Positions 43,571-53,231 are shown, counted from the stretch's first letter. The stretch is 64,000 bases of DNA from Chloroflexota bacterium (GCA_017993775.1 JAGOMA010000023.1:16856-80855); one strand, 5' to 3'. Program-made: numbers and translations. The notes: generated by a model not told the origin, from the letters alone.

Positions 43571-43621
43571 GCGATTGGCGATTAGAGATTGGCGATTGCG
43601 CAATCTCTAATCGCCAATCGC
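43571..43621. terminator. Perfect 21-bp hairpin between pstC and pstA
   Basis: 43571-43591 (GCGATTGGCGATTAG...) and 43601-43621 are exact reverse complements across a 9-nt loop that repeats the word GCGATTG. It lies directly at the pstC stop. It is a word-repeat element and a likely attenuator or mRNA stabiliser. Confidence 0.85.
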
Positions 43622-44599
43622 TTACTTCTTTGTCAGTCGCCCAATCACCAGCCGGGCAAGGATGTTAAAGGCCATGACCACGACCAATAAGACCAGCGCC
43701 GCGCCCATCAGGGCCGATTCGTACAGCGGGACGGACATGATTTCGCCGTAATTGTTGGCGATGAGCGCCGGCAGCGGATAAGCGGCGTCGAAGAGGGAAC
43801 CGGGGATTTTGACGGTATTGCCGACGAGCATCATCACGGCCAGCGTTTCGCCGAAGGCGCGGGAGAAACCCAGAACAACGGCCGCCAAAATACCGGCCAG
43901 CCCGGCATGGCGCACGACGCATTTGGTCGCTTCCCAGCGTGTTGTGCCCAAGGCCAGCAGCGTCTCGCGCATTTCACGCGGCGCGCTGCGCAGCACTTCC
44001 TCCGTAACGGCCACCATGAGCGGGAAGGCCATCAGGGCCAGCACAAAACCAGCCGACAGCAGCCCGTAGCCGCTGGGGTTGGTGCGGGCAAAAAGGGGCA
44101 AATACTGCCCCAGGGTGCGGTCGGACCAGGGGCCAATCACGTCGCGGACCAGCGGGATGATGAAAAGGATGCCCCACAAGCCATAGACGACAGACGGAAT
44201 GCCTACGAGCAAATCAATCAGGGGCTTGAGGGTGGCGCGGGCGCGGCTGGAGGTGTACTCGGCCAGGTAGATGCCGCTGAAGATGGCCGGGACGACGGCG
44301 ATGGTCATGGCTACCAGGGTGACGGCGATGCTGCCGGCGATGAACGGCGCAAAGCCGAACAGCCCGCGCAGCGGCTGCCAGGTTTGCCCGGTGAGCAAAT
44401 CGGTCAGGGGGTAGGCTTGCAGGATGGGCCAGGCGCGAACGACCAGGGCGGCGGCGATGACGACGACCAGCAGGCAAACGGCCGTTGCCGTTCCCCCAAA
44501 CCCAATACGGGCGCTCTCGTCCTTCAGGCTGCGCCAGCGAGCTTGCCAACGCGGCGCGGGTCGGGCCGGGCGGACAGGTGTATCGCGGATGATTTCCAT
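43622..44599 (-). CDS. pstC: Phosphate ABC transporter permease PstC
   Basis: 325 residues, six helices plus an N-terminal cytoplasmic stretch. Family phrases: [68 protein letters not shown] and [19 protein letters not shown]. It forms the phosphate channel with PstA. Confidence 0.95.
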   Translation of the reverse strand: MEIIRDTPVRPARPAPRWQARWRSLKDESARIGFGGTATAVCLLVVVIAAALVVRAWPILQAYPLTDLLTGQTWQPLRGLFGFAPFIAGSIAVTLVAMTIAVVPAIFSGIYLAEYTSSRARATLKPLIDLLVGIPSVVYGLWGILFIIPLVRDVIGPWSDRTLGQYLPLFARTNPSGYGLLSAGFVLALMAFPLMVAVTEEVLRSAPREMRETLLALGTTRWEATKCVVRHAGLAGILAAVVLGFSRAFGETLAVMMLVGNTVKIPGSLFDAAYPLPALIANNYGEIMSVPLYESALMGAALVLLVVVMAFNILARLVIGRLTKK

Positions 44600-44621
44600 C
44601 GTGCCTCCTTGAATGGGCGAT

Positions 44622-44704
44622 TTTCGATTGACGATTTGCGATTTTCGATTTTCGATTGGCGATTGGGTCTATCTCCAGTCTCTAATCTCTAATCTCTAAT
44701 CGCC
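44622..44704. repeat. Word-repeat spacer between pstS and pstC
   Basis: CGATTTT/CGATTGR words occur about six times, followed by three AATCTCT words. The last copy supplies the GAT TAG end of pstS. This is the third repeat-filled junction of the pst operon. Confidence 0.85.
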
Positions 44705-45661
44705 CAACAGTCTCAGCGCTTCTTGCAGGCGTTCGGCCGTTAGCGGCACATAGCCCGCATCGGCCACATATGCCTGGCCGTCGGTGAGTACCCAGCGGTA
44801 GAAGGCGGCGATGGCCGGGCTGGGCGGGCCTTTGGTGACGAGGTAGAGGGTGCGGGCGGGCGGGAAGGGATAACGGCCGTCGGCTACCGCCGCCGTGAAC
44901 TCTTTCCGGGTGGCGTAGAAATCCTCGTCGGGGTCGATACGGCCGTTCCCGTTCAGGTCCAGCGGCAAGATGCGCAGCCCGGCAATAGGCTCGCCGGTGG
45001 TCTGATCATAGGCAAACCCGACGTTGTTGTAGCCGATGCCCAGCGGATCCTGCCGCACTGCTTCTGCCAGACCGGGGTCCGCGTTAACGGCCGTGCCCAC
45101 CAAATCTTCCTGCGCTTCCCCCAGGCTAAACAACGCCCACATCTCCGCCGCCCCCGCCGAATCGGCGCGGGTGTAGACATTGAGGGGATCGGCCGAGCCA
45201 TCGCCCAAAAGCTGGCCCCAGGTGGCAATTTCGCCGCTGATCCAGATGGCGTGGGCTTCTTGCGGCGTGATGCCGCGCGCCAGAATGTCATCCAGGTGCG
45301 GGTTGTCGGCGTTGATCGTGCCGACGACGGAATCAATGGTTACCGGAATGAGGAAGGAACCCTGGTTCAGCTCTTCCTGGCGCGGCTCGCGGGAGAGCAT
45401 GGCGATGTCGGCCACGCCGGAGAGCATGTCGGTCATGCCTTTGCCCGCGCCGCCGGCCTGCACGTCGAAGCGCACGTCGGGATGGGCGGTCTGGTAAGCG
45501 TCGGTCCAAACGGTCATGAGCGGAAAGAGAGCGAACGCGCCCGATACGCTGATGGTGGTGGGTTGGGCAGCGGAGGAAACGGCCGTCTCCCCACCCCCTC
45601 CGCACCCCGCCAGCGTCAGCGCCGTCAATAAAACCAATGCCAGAATGTGTTTAAGGCTCAT
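44696..45661 (-). CDS. pstS: Phosphate ABC transporter substrate-binding lipoprotein PstS
   Basis: 321 residues. The lipoprotein signal ends LTLAGC (Cys20), followed by a short linker. The type II binding fold has [12 protein letters not shown] at the start, [13 protein letters not shown] (phosphate loop), [12 protein letters not shown] in place of the usual RxxSGT and [12 protein letters not shown]. It catches phosphate outside the membrane. The stop is written by a word repeat. Confidence 0.92.
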   Translation of the reverse strand: MSLKHILALVLLTALTLAGCGGGGETAVSSAAQPTTISVSGAFALFPLMTVWTDAYQTAHPDVRFDVQAGGAGKGMTDMLSGVADIAMLSREPRQEELNQGSFLIPVTIDSVVGTINADNPHLDDILARGITPQEAHAIWISGEIATWGQLLGDGSADPLNVYTRADSAGAAEMWALFSLGEAQEDLVGTAVNADPGLAEAVRQDPLGIGYNNVGFAYDQTTGEPIAGLRILPLDLNGNGRIDPDEDFYATRKEFTAAVADGRYPFPPARTLYLVTKGPPSPAIAAFYRWVLTDGQAYVADAGYVPLTAERLQEALRLLGD

Positions 45662-45689
45662 CGTTGTTGTTCCTTTTAGGTTTTGGGAG

Positions 45690-45748
45690 GTGATGCGTGA
45701 TACGTGACCCGTTTCCAGTACGCATCACGCATCACGCATCACATTTCA
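45690..45748. repeat. Word-repeat spacer (GCATCAC / GTGATGC words)
   Basis: GGTGATGCGTGATACGTGAC is followed by GCATCACGCATCACGCATCAC; the two parts can pair. It fills the gap between the UspA-like gene and pstS. Confidence 0.85.
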
Positions 45749-45789
45749 CCCCACAACCCTATCAATCCCCAGAATTCCAGAAGCGCACA

Positions 45790-46731
45790 TTAGACAACAG
45801 GCGTCGGTGGTTTGAGGATGAAGATGGGCCGTTGGGCGTGCAGGTCGTGGGTTTCCACGGCCGTGATCAACCGCGTCACAAAGTCGCCCTCGGCTTCGGC
45901 GGCCACAACGAGCAAGTCGTACTGCTCCTGGGCCAGTTCATCGGTGATCTGCTGCACGGGCTGGCCCTGACGAAACTTGAGGCTGGCCTGGATGCCGCTC
46001 TTTTGCAGTTGGCGCAGGCATTGTTCCAAATGCTCGCCGGTGGCCAGGTCGGCGGGGTGGCTGGGAGTGGATTTTGTCAGCGGGCCGCCGGTCAGCGGCA
46101 GGATGGTGACGTGTTCGCCGGGCAGCAAGGCAAAAGGTTCCATCCAGCTGAGGGTCTGGCTGTCGGAGGCGAAGCCGCGCAGGGCGACCAGGATGCGGCG
46201 CAGGGGGCAGTGTTCGCCGCGCACCAACAGGATGGGCGTGGCGGATTGGCGCAGCACGGCCGTTAGCAATTCATGCTCCGGCAGATGCAGCACAGTGAGG
46301 CCATAGCCATTTTGTTGGCTCAGGACCAGCGCCTCCGCCAGGGGCGTGCCCGTGGCCAGACAGTGGACCGGGGTTTCCAGCACACAGCTAAAGGCGCCCG
46401 CAGTCATGATCACGGCCGTGTCCCACTCCGGCGAATCGCTCCAGGCCAAAATTTTGGGCGCAACCGGCGGCGCGGCCGGGTAAATGCGGGCCAATACGGC
46501 CTGGATAGCCTCGGCGGAACTGTGCAGAGGCACGATTTCCGCCTTTAGCAGCCGGGAAAGGGTGCGGATAGCCGCCACGTTTTCGGGATGCGCCATGACG
46601 ACGCTGGCACGGCCGTTTTCGCGGGCCAGCGGCAGCGCCAGATAATAGGCGGCCAGCGCCGGCGACACATAAGCCGTCAGGCTGTCATCGATGATGATGT
46701 GATTGGGATCGAGATCATAATGCAGAACCAT
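45790..46731 (-). CDS. Universal-stress-protein-like protein
   Basis: 313 residues. The C-terminal half (about 170-308) has the UspA plan: ILLVRGEHCPLRRILVALRGF, SQTLSWMEPFALLP, a helix with HLEQCLRQLQKSG and EQYDLLVVAAEAEGDFVTRLI. The usual ATP-loop G-x2-G-x9-G is not clear. The N-terminal half looks like a second, degenerate copy. It lies between the phoB-like and pstS genes in the same direction, so it may report or buffer phosphate or energy status; this is inference. Confidence 0.7.
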   Translation of the reverse strand: MVLHYDLDPNHIIIDDSLTAYVSPALAAYYLALPLARENGRASVVMAHPENVAAIRTLSRLLKAEIVPLHSSAEAIQAVLARIYPAAPPVAPKILAWSDSPEWDTAVIMTAGAFSCVLETPVHCLATGTPLAEALVLSQQNGYGLTVLHLPEHELLTAVLRQSATPILLVRGEHCPLRRILVALRGFASDSQTLSWMEPFALLPGEHVTILPLTGGPLTKSTPSHPADLATGEHLEQCLRQLQKSGIQASLKFRQGQPVQQITDELAQEQYDLLVVAAEAEGDFVTRLITAVETHDLHAQRPIFILKPPTPVV

Positions 46732-46833
46732 ACGCCATCCTTTTGCTGATGGCTTTAGGATAAGGGGCGATGGTAACGGGGGTGGTTATAAGGCGGTAAC
46801 AGAATGGTCACAAACAATGAACGGTAAACGGGC

Positions 46834-46872
46834 TGAAAACGATGGTCCGACAGGTGAAAACGACGATCCGAC
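46834..46872. promoter_or_regulatory. Direct repeat before the UspA-like/pst genes (possible Pho box)
   Basis: TGAAAACGATGGTCCGAC (46834-46851) and TGAAAACGACGATCCGAC (46855-46872) are 21 bp apart and differ at two bases. They lie in the 178-bp gap between the phoB-like stop and the UspA-like start. PhoB-type regulators bind tandem direct repeats, so this may be their site. The complement also shows several GTTACC/GTTTACC words in 46750-46830. Confidence 0.45.
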
Positions 46873-46909
46873 GGCCCTACCCGGGCGCGGCCTGTGGACT
46901 GGCGGATGG

Positions 46910-47587
46910 CTATCTTTCTTGCCGCAAGGCGTACCCCACGCCGGGGATGGTTTCCAAGTAGGTGGGCTGCGAGGGGTCGGGTTCGATTTTGGCGCGCAGG
47001 CGGTAGACAAGCTGCTTCAGCATGGCGCGGTCGCCGCCCTCCGCGCCCCAGATGGCCGAGATGAGCGTTTCGGCGGTGAGCACTTGCCCGGCGTTGTGCA
47101 TGAGGGTTTCCAGCAGGCGGCTTTCCAGCGGGGTCAGGCGGATGGGGTCCTGGCCGGGCAGGCGCAGTTCGCTGCGGGAGCGGTCCAGGGTGAAGACGGC
47201 CGTTTCCAACATAACGGCCGTGGGCGTCGCCCCGGCGCGGCGCAGCAGGGCGCGCACGCGGGCCACCAACTGCGTCGGGCTAAATGGTTTGACGATGTAA
47301 TCGTCCGCGCCCAGTTCCAGCCCCTGCACCACCGCCTCATCGCCGCCGCGCACGCTGAGGATGATGATGGGCGTATCGCCCTGGCTGCGAATCTGGCGGC
47401 AGACGGCCAGGCCATCCAGCCGGGGCAGGTTCAAATCCAGCAGAATGAGGTCTGGCGCTTCTTGTTCCCAGAGGGTGACGGCCGTCAGGCCATCATACGC
47501 GCGCACCACGTCAAACCCGGCGCGGCGCAGCGTAAAATCCACCACATCAGATAAGGCCAGATCATCTTCAACGACGAGTAGTTTCAT
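46910..47587 (-). CDS. Response regulator, OmpR/PhoB type
   Basis: 225 residues from ATG at 47587; an upstream start would add 13 residues. Receiver domain with Asp51 in [13 protein letters not shown] and Lys in [10 protein letters not shown], then a winged-helix output domain (about 130-222) with [16 protein letters not shown] and [28 protein letters not shown]. It lies between a histidine kinase and the UspA-like/pst genes and is most simply a phosphate-responsive regulator; PhoP- or VicR-like roles are possible. Confidence 0.9.
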   Translation of the reverse strand: MKLLVVEDDLALSDVVDFTLRRAGFDVVRAYDGLTAVTLWEQEAPDLILLDLNLPRLDGLAVCRQIRSQGDTPIIILSVRGGDEAVVQGLELGADDYIVKPFSPTQLVARVRALLRRAGATPTAVMLETAVFTLDRSRSELRLPGQDPIRLTPLESRLLETLMHNAGQVLTAETLISAIWGAEGGDRAMLKQLVYRLRAKIEPDPSQPTYLETIPGVGYALRQER

Positions 47588-47607
47588 AACGATCCTTGGT
47601 TGTCCCA

Positions 47608-47640
47608 AGACCCCAAGGGTTTCCAAAACCCTTGGGGTCT
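47608..47640. repeat. AGACCCCAAGGGTTT hairpin between kinase and regulator genes
   Basis: 47608-47622 and 47626-47640 are exact 15-bp complements with a 3-nt loop. It overlaps the TAG stop of the kinase gene (47639-47641) and lies 20 bp before the regulator ATG, where it could hinder ribosome access or set the kinase/regulator ratio. Confidence 0.85.
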
Positions 47641-49642
47641 ATACGACCGGCAGTTCAAACCAAAACACCGCGCCGCCTTCGGGTCTATTTTCGGCGCCGA
47701 CACGGCCGTCGTGGGCGGCGATGATGGTTTTGACGACAAACAGCCCCAGCCCAATGCCGTACTGCTCGCGGTCTTGCGCTTCCAGGCGATAAAAGCGGCG
47801 AAAGACGTTGCTCAGTTCGGCCGGCGGGATGCCCGGCCCTTCATCCAAAACGGCCACGCGCAAACCATCACCCTGCTGGCTGATGCGCAGTTCGATGGCG
47901 CTGCCCAGCGGGCTGTATTTGCTGGCGTTGCCGAGCAGGTTCACCACCACCTGCGTCAGGCGCACGGCGTCGCCGTGTAGGGTGAGCGGGCGGGCCGGCT
48001 CCGTGAGCGAAAAGGTTTGGCGGCGGCGCTCCAGCATGGGCCGGACGATGTTGAGCGCGTCGGTAAGGAGGGTGTTGAGGGGTAACGGCCGTTTCTGCAC
48101 CCCAAAATAACCCGCCTCAATCCGGCTGCTCTCCAACAAATTATCCACCAACGTCTGCAAACTGATCAGGCTGAGATACGACGGCTTGATCAACTCGCGC
48201 ATTTCCTGGGCCGTCAGCGCCTCCGTCTCATCCAGCAGCAGCTCCATCGAGGCGTTCAGCGTGCTGAGCGGCGTGCGAAACTCATGCGAAATGTTGGCCA
48301 GAAAATAAGAGCGCAGGTGGCGCACCGCCTCTTCCGGCGTCACATCACGCAAGACCAGGGCCACCTGCACGCGGTAGCTGTCTGGCGGAACCATGTGCGC
48401 CCCGGTAATCGCCAGAAGCGTCGTCTGCCCGCCCTGCGTGCGCACGCGCAGGATGCGTTTCTGGCCAGGCGGCGGCGCGTAATCCAGAAAAGTCGCCGCT
48501 TCTTCCTCGGCGATGGGCAGAATGGCGTTGATGGGCTGGCCCACGGCGTCGGCCCGCGCCCAACCCAGCAGCGCCTCCGCGCCCTGGCTGAAAAACGTCA
48601 CCGTGCCGGCGCTGTCGAAGGTGATCACGCCTTCGACGATGGATTGGATGAGCGTGTTGAGCCAGTTGCGGGCCTGCGAGCTTTCTTCCAGGGCGCGTAA
48701 CATGCTGGCCTGGCTCTGCTGCAAGGCAGCGGCCAATGTTTGCACTTCGGCGGGATCGCTGAGGCTGGGGATGGGGGCGAGCAAATCGCCCTGGCTGATG
48801 CGGTCGGCGGCTTCGGTGAGGCTTTGCAGCGGCGAGACAAGGCGGCGCACGACCCAATACCCGACGGCCGTGCCCATCACCGCCACCAGCAAGGTGCTGG
48901 CGGCCAAAATCAGGCGCGCCTGATTTTCCGTGGCGATCAGGTCGTCGACGGGCAGGGCGATTTCCAGGTAGAAAAGGGGCGGCTGGCTGGCTGAGGGCAG
49001 CGGGAGAAAATCGGCGAAATAGCGACGGCCGTCGGCGCGGGTAATTTCTTGCGGTTCCGGCGTGATAGTCTGGACAGCCTGGGCAAGATGAAGATTTTGG
49101 CGGCTGCCGGTGCTGGCGGCCAGCGTTTGCCAGAAGGCGTCATTGAGGGTGATACCGGCAACGGCCGTGCCCAGCGGCGCGCCGGAGAGGTTGTCGGCCA
49201 CCGGCTGGCTGACAATCAGGGCTGGCTGGTTGGCGATGAGGGCGTAGGTGGGAGAAACGGCCGTGTCGCACGCCAATTCAGCCTGCCCGGCCACAGCGCC
49301 ATCGGCGTTACAAAACAGCAGCCAGTCCAGACCACTTTGGGCGCGGAACTCTTCCAGGTAGCCAGGCAGTTCGGCCAGATTTTGCTCACGAACCAGACGC
49401 TGCAAGGTAGGACGCTCGGCCAAGAGAGTGGTTTGATCGGCCAGCCGGTCGGCCTCAGCCCGGAGCAAAGAAAGGGTCGAATGCCGGGCGTTCTCGACAT
49501 TGAGCCAGGCCTGTTTTTCTAGCTGTACACGAGTCAGCAAATAAGCGGGCACACCGGCCATCAGCGTTGTCAGCAGGATAAGCGCCACGAAGCCGGTTAC
49601 CAGTTGAACGATAAAGCTGTGCCGATTAAACAGTTTGTTCAT
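47639..49642 (-). CDS. Sensor histidine kinase, PhoR-like (TM-sensor-TM-HAMP-PAS-HisKA-HATPase)
   Basis: 667 residues from ATG at 49642, two bases after the mprF stop, so coupled to it. Order: helix (about 10-32), extracytoplasmic sensor (about 33-255), second helix, HAMP (with RRLVSPLQSLTEAADRIS), PAS (LNTLIQSIVEGVITFDSAG), HisKA with His about 453 in NISHEFRTPLSTLNAS, and ATPase with NLLGNASKYSP, DEGPGIP and YGIGLGLFVVK. It pairs with the regulator downstream. The extracytoplasmic sensor is large for PhoR, so the signal may not be phosphate. Confidence 0.92.
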   Translation of the reverse strand: MNKLFNRHSFIVQLVTGFVALILLTTLMAGVPAYLLTRVQLEKQAWLNVENARHSTLSLLRAEADRLADQTTLLAERPTLQRLVREQNLAELPGYLEEFRAQSGLDWLLFCNADGAVAGQAELACDTAVSPTYALIANQPALIVSQPVADNLSGAPLGTAVAGITLNDAFWQTLAASTGSRQNLHLAQAVQTITPEPQEITRADGRRYFADFLPLPSASQPPLFYLEIALPVDDLIATENQARLILAASTLLVAVMGTAVGYWVVRRLVSPLQSLTEAADRISQGDLLAPIPSLSDPAEVQTLAAALQQSQASMLRALEESSQARNWLNTLIQSIVEGVITFDSAGTVTFFSQGAEALLGWARADAVGQPINAILPIAEEEAATFLDYAPPPGQKRILRVRTQGGQTTLLAITGAHMVPPDSYRVQVALVLRDVTPEEAVRHLRSYFLANISHEFRTPLSTLNASMELLLDETEALTAQEMRELIKPSYLSLISLQTLVDNLLESSRIEAGYFGVQKRPLPLNTLLTDALNIVRPMLERRRQTFSLTEPARPLTLHGDAVRLTQVVVNLLGNASKYSPLGSAIELRISQQGDGLRVAVLDEGPGIPPAELSNVFRRFYRLEAQDREQYGIGLGLFVVKTIIAAHDGRVGAENRPEGGAVFWFELPVV

Positions 49643-49644
49643 GG

Positions 49645-52299
49645 TCAGGGCGAAAAGATTTGCGGCCACTGCGACCACACGCTGCTGCCGCCGGCGCGGG
49701 CCAGCGCCGACCAGACGACCGGTAAACTGGCGGAGCCAGGGTAAACCAGATAGCGCGACGCGGCATCCACGGCGAACCACTTTTCCAATTCTGGCCAGTC
49801 GGCCTCCAGCAGCGGCGGTTCGACGGCTTTGTAGATAACCTGAGCGACGCGGTCGCGGGCCTGATTGTCGCCGTTGGGATGCGGCGGCAGGGCGTGCAGA
49901 CCCAAATTCAAGCTGACGTAGCCTTGTTTTCTGGCCCATTCGGCCAGGGTGAAGAGGAGTTGGTGGCGGGCAACGGCCGTAAACCCCTCGCGGTAGCGGA
50001 AAAGCGTCACCGCCAATTGGCGGCTGGTCGGCGTGGGCGCCGCATGAATAAAAGCCAGAATGTCTTTGCCCTGCGTGGAAAGGGTAGCCAGGACTCCCTG
50101 GTTGATGTAGCTGCGGCTAAACCAGCCGTGGGCAAAGCGGTTTTCTTCGCGGCCCAGGTGGCTGAGCCACTCGTCGCTGACCAGGCGCAGACGTTCGACA
50201 AGGTCGGGGCTGAACGGGGGGTGGTAGACGGCCGTGCGCCAATCCGCCGCTTCTGGCCGTGCCGGCGGGGTCCAATCGACCAGATTGACGGCCATCTCCT
50301 GGCCGATGCTGATGGTTTGCAGCCCGGCGTCGTGGTAGGCCGCCAAATGGTCGGGCATGGCGCGATAAAACACCGTGCGCCAATCGCGCCGCTGGCAGTA
50401 TTCACGAAACTGCTGAATGGTGGCCTGCGCATCTTCCGGCGGGCCGATGGGGTCGCCCAGGGCAATCGCTGTGCGCCGCAGGAGCGAGAAAGCGACCACG
50501 GAACCGCCACGGGTGAAGTAGTAAGATTTGCCGCCAAGGGGGACGAGATGAGCAAGAGAGGAACGGCCGTACCGGCTGACAATACGCTGCGCCTTCCGCC
50601 TCTCGGCTTCACCGGCTGGCGCGCGCACCAGGACAGGGCGCAGCAGCATGAGCAGCGCGTAAACCAGCGTGGCCGCGCCGACAATATAAATCGACGCCGC
50701 CAGATAATCGAAGGGCGTTTCCAATTGTAACAGGCCGGGTTCCGACGAAATGGTGAAAAAGAGGAACGTCTGCTGCCATGCTTCCCCCAGGCTGAAGGGC
50801 AGACCGTAGACACGGTCCAGGACGTAGAAGCCGATGATGCCATACGCCAGCGTAAAGGCGAAGGCGGCGGCCAACATTTGCACCCCTTGCCAGACGGAAG
50901 GCTCGTCGGAGAGGGCGTGAAAATGGGAACGCTGAGCAAAAACGTAGATGGCCAACAGGCTGGCCAGGGCGGCTTCCGCGTAGTTTTGTTTGAGCAGGTG
51001 GCCGACTACCGAAAGCGCCAGCATGAGCAGGGTGAGAAACCAGGCCATGCGCTTGTGCCGCCACAGGCCATAGGCCAGGGTCAACAGAGCAAAACCGGCG
51101 AGAACGGCCGTAATCGCCCCATTTTGGCGCACGGCGACGGGTGAATACTGGGTAAGCGCGGAAAACTTATTCACCAGCTCCGGCTGGATAACCGAAAGAA
51201 CGTTGAGTACGCCCATGAGCGCAGTCAGAATGGCTACCAGCCGCACCTGCCCCGATTCGGCCAGCGCCCGCTCGGAACTGCTGAACATGGAAAGCTGCCG
51301 CAGCAAGAAAAAGCCCACCAGCATCGGAATCCAAAAGGAGAGGCCGCGAAAGGATAGGGTGATGGCCGTGCCTACTTCCGCCGGTATGCCCATGGAGGTG
51401 TAGATGATGGGCACAATCACCTCCACCACGCCGATGCCGCTGGGCGTAGGGGACACCATCATAAACAAGATAGACATGGTGTACCCGGCGATGAGGGTGG
51501 TGGCGGTAAGCGGTTGGTGAAAGGCCAGGAAAAGACAAACCAGGCTGACCATGCTGATGAGGTGCATGGCCAGGGCAATGACCAGGGTCAGGCCGAGGCG
51601 GCCAGGGTGGGTGCTGATGGCGGTGGCTGCGCCGATGAATTCCTGGGCGTTTTTTTGCGGCCAGGCTTCGGGGAGGAGAGACGGCCGTTTCACCAGCCGC
51701 CCCAGGCCATTGACGATGCGGAAAACGGCCGTAAACAGCGTAAACAACCAGTTGGGCCGAAAAATCCCCAACGCCAAAACAAAAATCATGCTGCCCACCA
51801 ACAAAAACATGATCAACGCGCTGATGATTTCTAAAACAGTGAGATTGTGGTGGCGAAACAGCAGCACCAGCCCCAGGCTCAAAATCACCACAAAGACGCC
51901 GTTGTTGCTCACCTGCACCAGCAGCGTGCCGGCGGTGGCCGCGGCCGGGGAATGGCCGCGCCGCCGCGCATCATCTACAAACAGGGCGATGCCGGCCGTG
52001 CCCGCCGAAGGCATGGTGGCGTTGACAAAAAGCGAGGCAAAGGTGATCGGCAGCAAGTCTCGGACACGCGTGGGAACGTCTACCAGACGAAAGGCCGCCC
52101 AGAAAAGCGTGGCAAACACAACGTAATAACTAATCTGCAAGCCAGCCGCTAACGCGATCCACGATAACTGCCCCTGGACGAGCGTGCCCAATAATTGCCG
52201 GATTTCGGCAAAGCGGCTGATGAGTACCCAAAGGAAGCCCGCCACCAGGACAGCAAACAACCAGCGTTGAATAGATGAAGATTTGCCCACGGTTTTCAC
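49645..52299 (-). CDS. MprF-like phosphatidylglycerol lysyltransferase/flippase
   Basis: About 884 residues from a GTG at 52299; the frame continues upstream without ATG near and the true start is uncertain. The N-terminal half has eight or more helices of the LPG-synthase flippase (PSAGTAGIALFVDDARRRG, TPSGIGVVEVIVP), then more helices, then a C-terminal transferase domain with the two GNAT folds of MprF (YYFTRGGSVVAFSLLRRTAIALGDPIGP, SDEWLSHLGREENRFAHGWFS). It adds an amino acid to phosphatidylglycerol and moves it outward, lowering surface charge. It heads the regulator/phosphate block, so its expression may be phosphate-linked. Confidence 0.88.
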   Translation of the reverse strand: MKTVGKSSSIQRWLFAVLVAGFLWVLISRFAEIRQLLGTLVQGQLSWIALAAGLQISYYVVFATLFWAAFRLVDVPTRVRDLLPITFASLFVNATMPSAGTAGIALFVDDARRRGHSPAAATAGTLLVQVSNNGVFVVILSLGLVLLFRHHNLTVLEIISALIMFLLVGSMIFVLALGIFRPNWLFTLFTAVFRIVNGLGRLVKRPSLLPEAWPQKNAQEFIGAATAISTHPGRLGLTLVIALAMHLISMVSLVCLFLAFHQPLTATTLIAGYTMSILFMMVSPTPSGIGVVEVIVPIIYTSMGIPAEVGTAITLSFRGLSFWIPMLVGFFLLRQLSMFSSSERALAESGQVRLVAILTALMGVLNVLSVIQPELVNKFSALTQYSPVAVRQNGAITAVLAGFALLTLAYGLWRHKRMAWFLTLLMLALSVVGHLLKQNYAEAALASLLAIYVFAQRSHFHALSDEPSVWQGVQMLAAAFAFTLAYGIIGFYVLDRVYGLPFSLGEAWQQTFLFFTISSEPGLLQLETPFDYLAASIYIVGAATLVYALLMLLRPVLVRAPAGEAERRKAQRIVSRYGRSSLAHLVPLGGKSYYFTRGGSVVAFSLLRRTAIALGDPIGPPEDAQATIQQFREYCQRRDWRTVFYRAMPDHLAAYHDAGLQTISIGQEMAVNLVDWTPPARPEAADWRTAVYHPPFSPDLVERLRLVSDEWLSHLGREENRFAHGWFSRSYINQGVLATLSTQGKDILAFIHAAPTPTSRQLAVTLFRYREGFTAVARHQLLFTLAEWARKQGYVSLNLGLHALPPHPNGDNQARDRVAQVIYKAVEPPLLEADWPELEKWFAVDAASRYLVYPGSASLPVVWSALARAGGSSVWSQWPQIFSP

Positions 52300-52442
52300 A
52301 AGAAAAGATTTTACTGTACTTGTGGAGATGCTCCTATTGTTCGGCGGGTGAACGGGGTAAGCAGAGACCAAAAGGGTTACAGGCTGCGGATTAAACCTTT
52401 CAGGTCGTTGGCCTTTATGGCGGCTTCTGCTACAAACAGAGC

Positions 52443-53228
52443 ATGAAATTCGATTCCCCATTTCAACCGACGCCGTTCCAAGATGTAAACGCCTTGCTGC
52501 GCGCTTTGTTAAGCGGTACGCAGGCCATTTTAGGCGCGAATTTTGCCGGCATGTATTTGTATGGGTCGCTGGCCAGCGGCGATTTTAACCCAGACAGCAG
52601 CGACGTGGATTTTGTGGTGGTTACGGCCGTTCCCATCCCCACCGACCGGCTGCCAGCATTAGAAACGATGCACGAGAGGTTAACGGCCGTTCATCCCCAT
52701 TGGGCCACACACCTGGAAGGCTCCTACGTACCTATGGCCGATTTGCGTGGGTATGATCCGCTGGGTGGGCCGTATCCGCACTGGCACGAACGCCGTTTTT
52801 ACGTCGCCGGGCATGGCAGCGATTGGATCATTCAGCGCTACGTGCTGCGCAAATGGGGCGTGGTATTGGCCGGGCCGCCGCCCGAAACGCTCATCGACCC
52901 GGTGACGGCCGACGATTTGCGCCGGGCGGTGCGCGGCGTATTGGCGGAATGGTGGGCGCCTATGCTGGACGCTCCTGCCTGGCTGCAAGACCGCATGTAT
53001 CAGGCGTTTGCCATTCTGACCATGTGCCGGGCGCTGCACACGCTGGAAACAGGCACAATTGCCTCCAAACCGGCGGCGGCAAGATGGGCGATGGCGTTAG
53101 AAAACGGCCGTTGGGCCGCAGCCATTGATCGCGCCCTGGCCTGGCCCCACGCTCCCCAGCCCAACGACCTGCCGGCCACGCTGGCGCTGCTGCGCCGTAC
53201 CGTGGCACGCAGCCAGACTGGCCAGTAA
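52443..53228 (+). CDS. Aminoglycoside adenylyltransferase-like nucleotidyltransferase
   Basis: 261 residues. The nucleotidyltransferase motif is intact (GSLASGDFNPDSSDVDFVVV), followed by an AadA-like helical C-terminal domain (about 150-255) with DRMYQAFAILTMCRALHTLETG. The AadA glutamate/Trp features are only partly recognisable, so it may act on another substrate. It stands alone next to the MprF gene, in divergent orientation. Resistance function is not shown. Confidence 0.8.
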   Translation: MKFDSPFQPTPFQDVNALLRALLSGTQAILGANFAGMYLYGSLASGDFNPDSSDVDFVVVTAVPIPTDRLPALETMHERLTAVHPHWATHLEGSYVPMADLRGYDPLGGPYPHWHERRFYVAGHGSDWIIQRYVLRKWGVVLAGPPPETLIDPVTADDLRRAVRGVLAEWWAPMLDAPAWLQDRMYQAFAILTMCRALHTLETGTIASKPAAARWAMALENGRWAAAIDRALAWPHAPQPNDLPATLALLRRTVARSQTGQ

Positions 53229-53231
53229 CCC

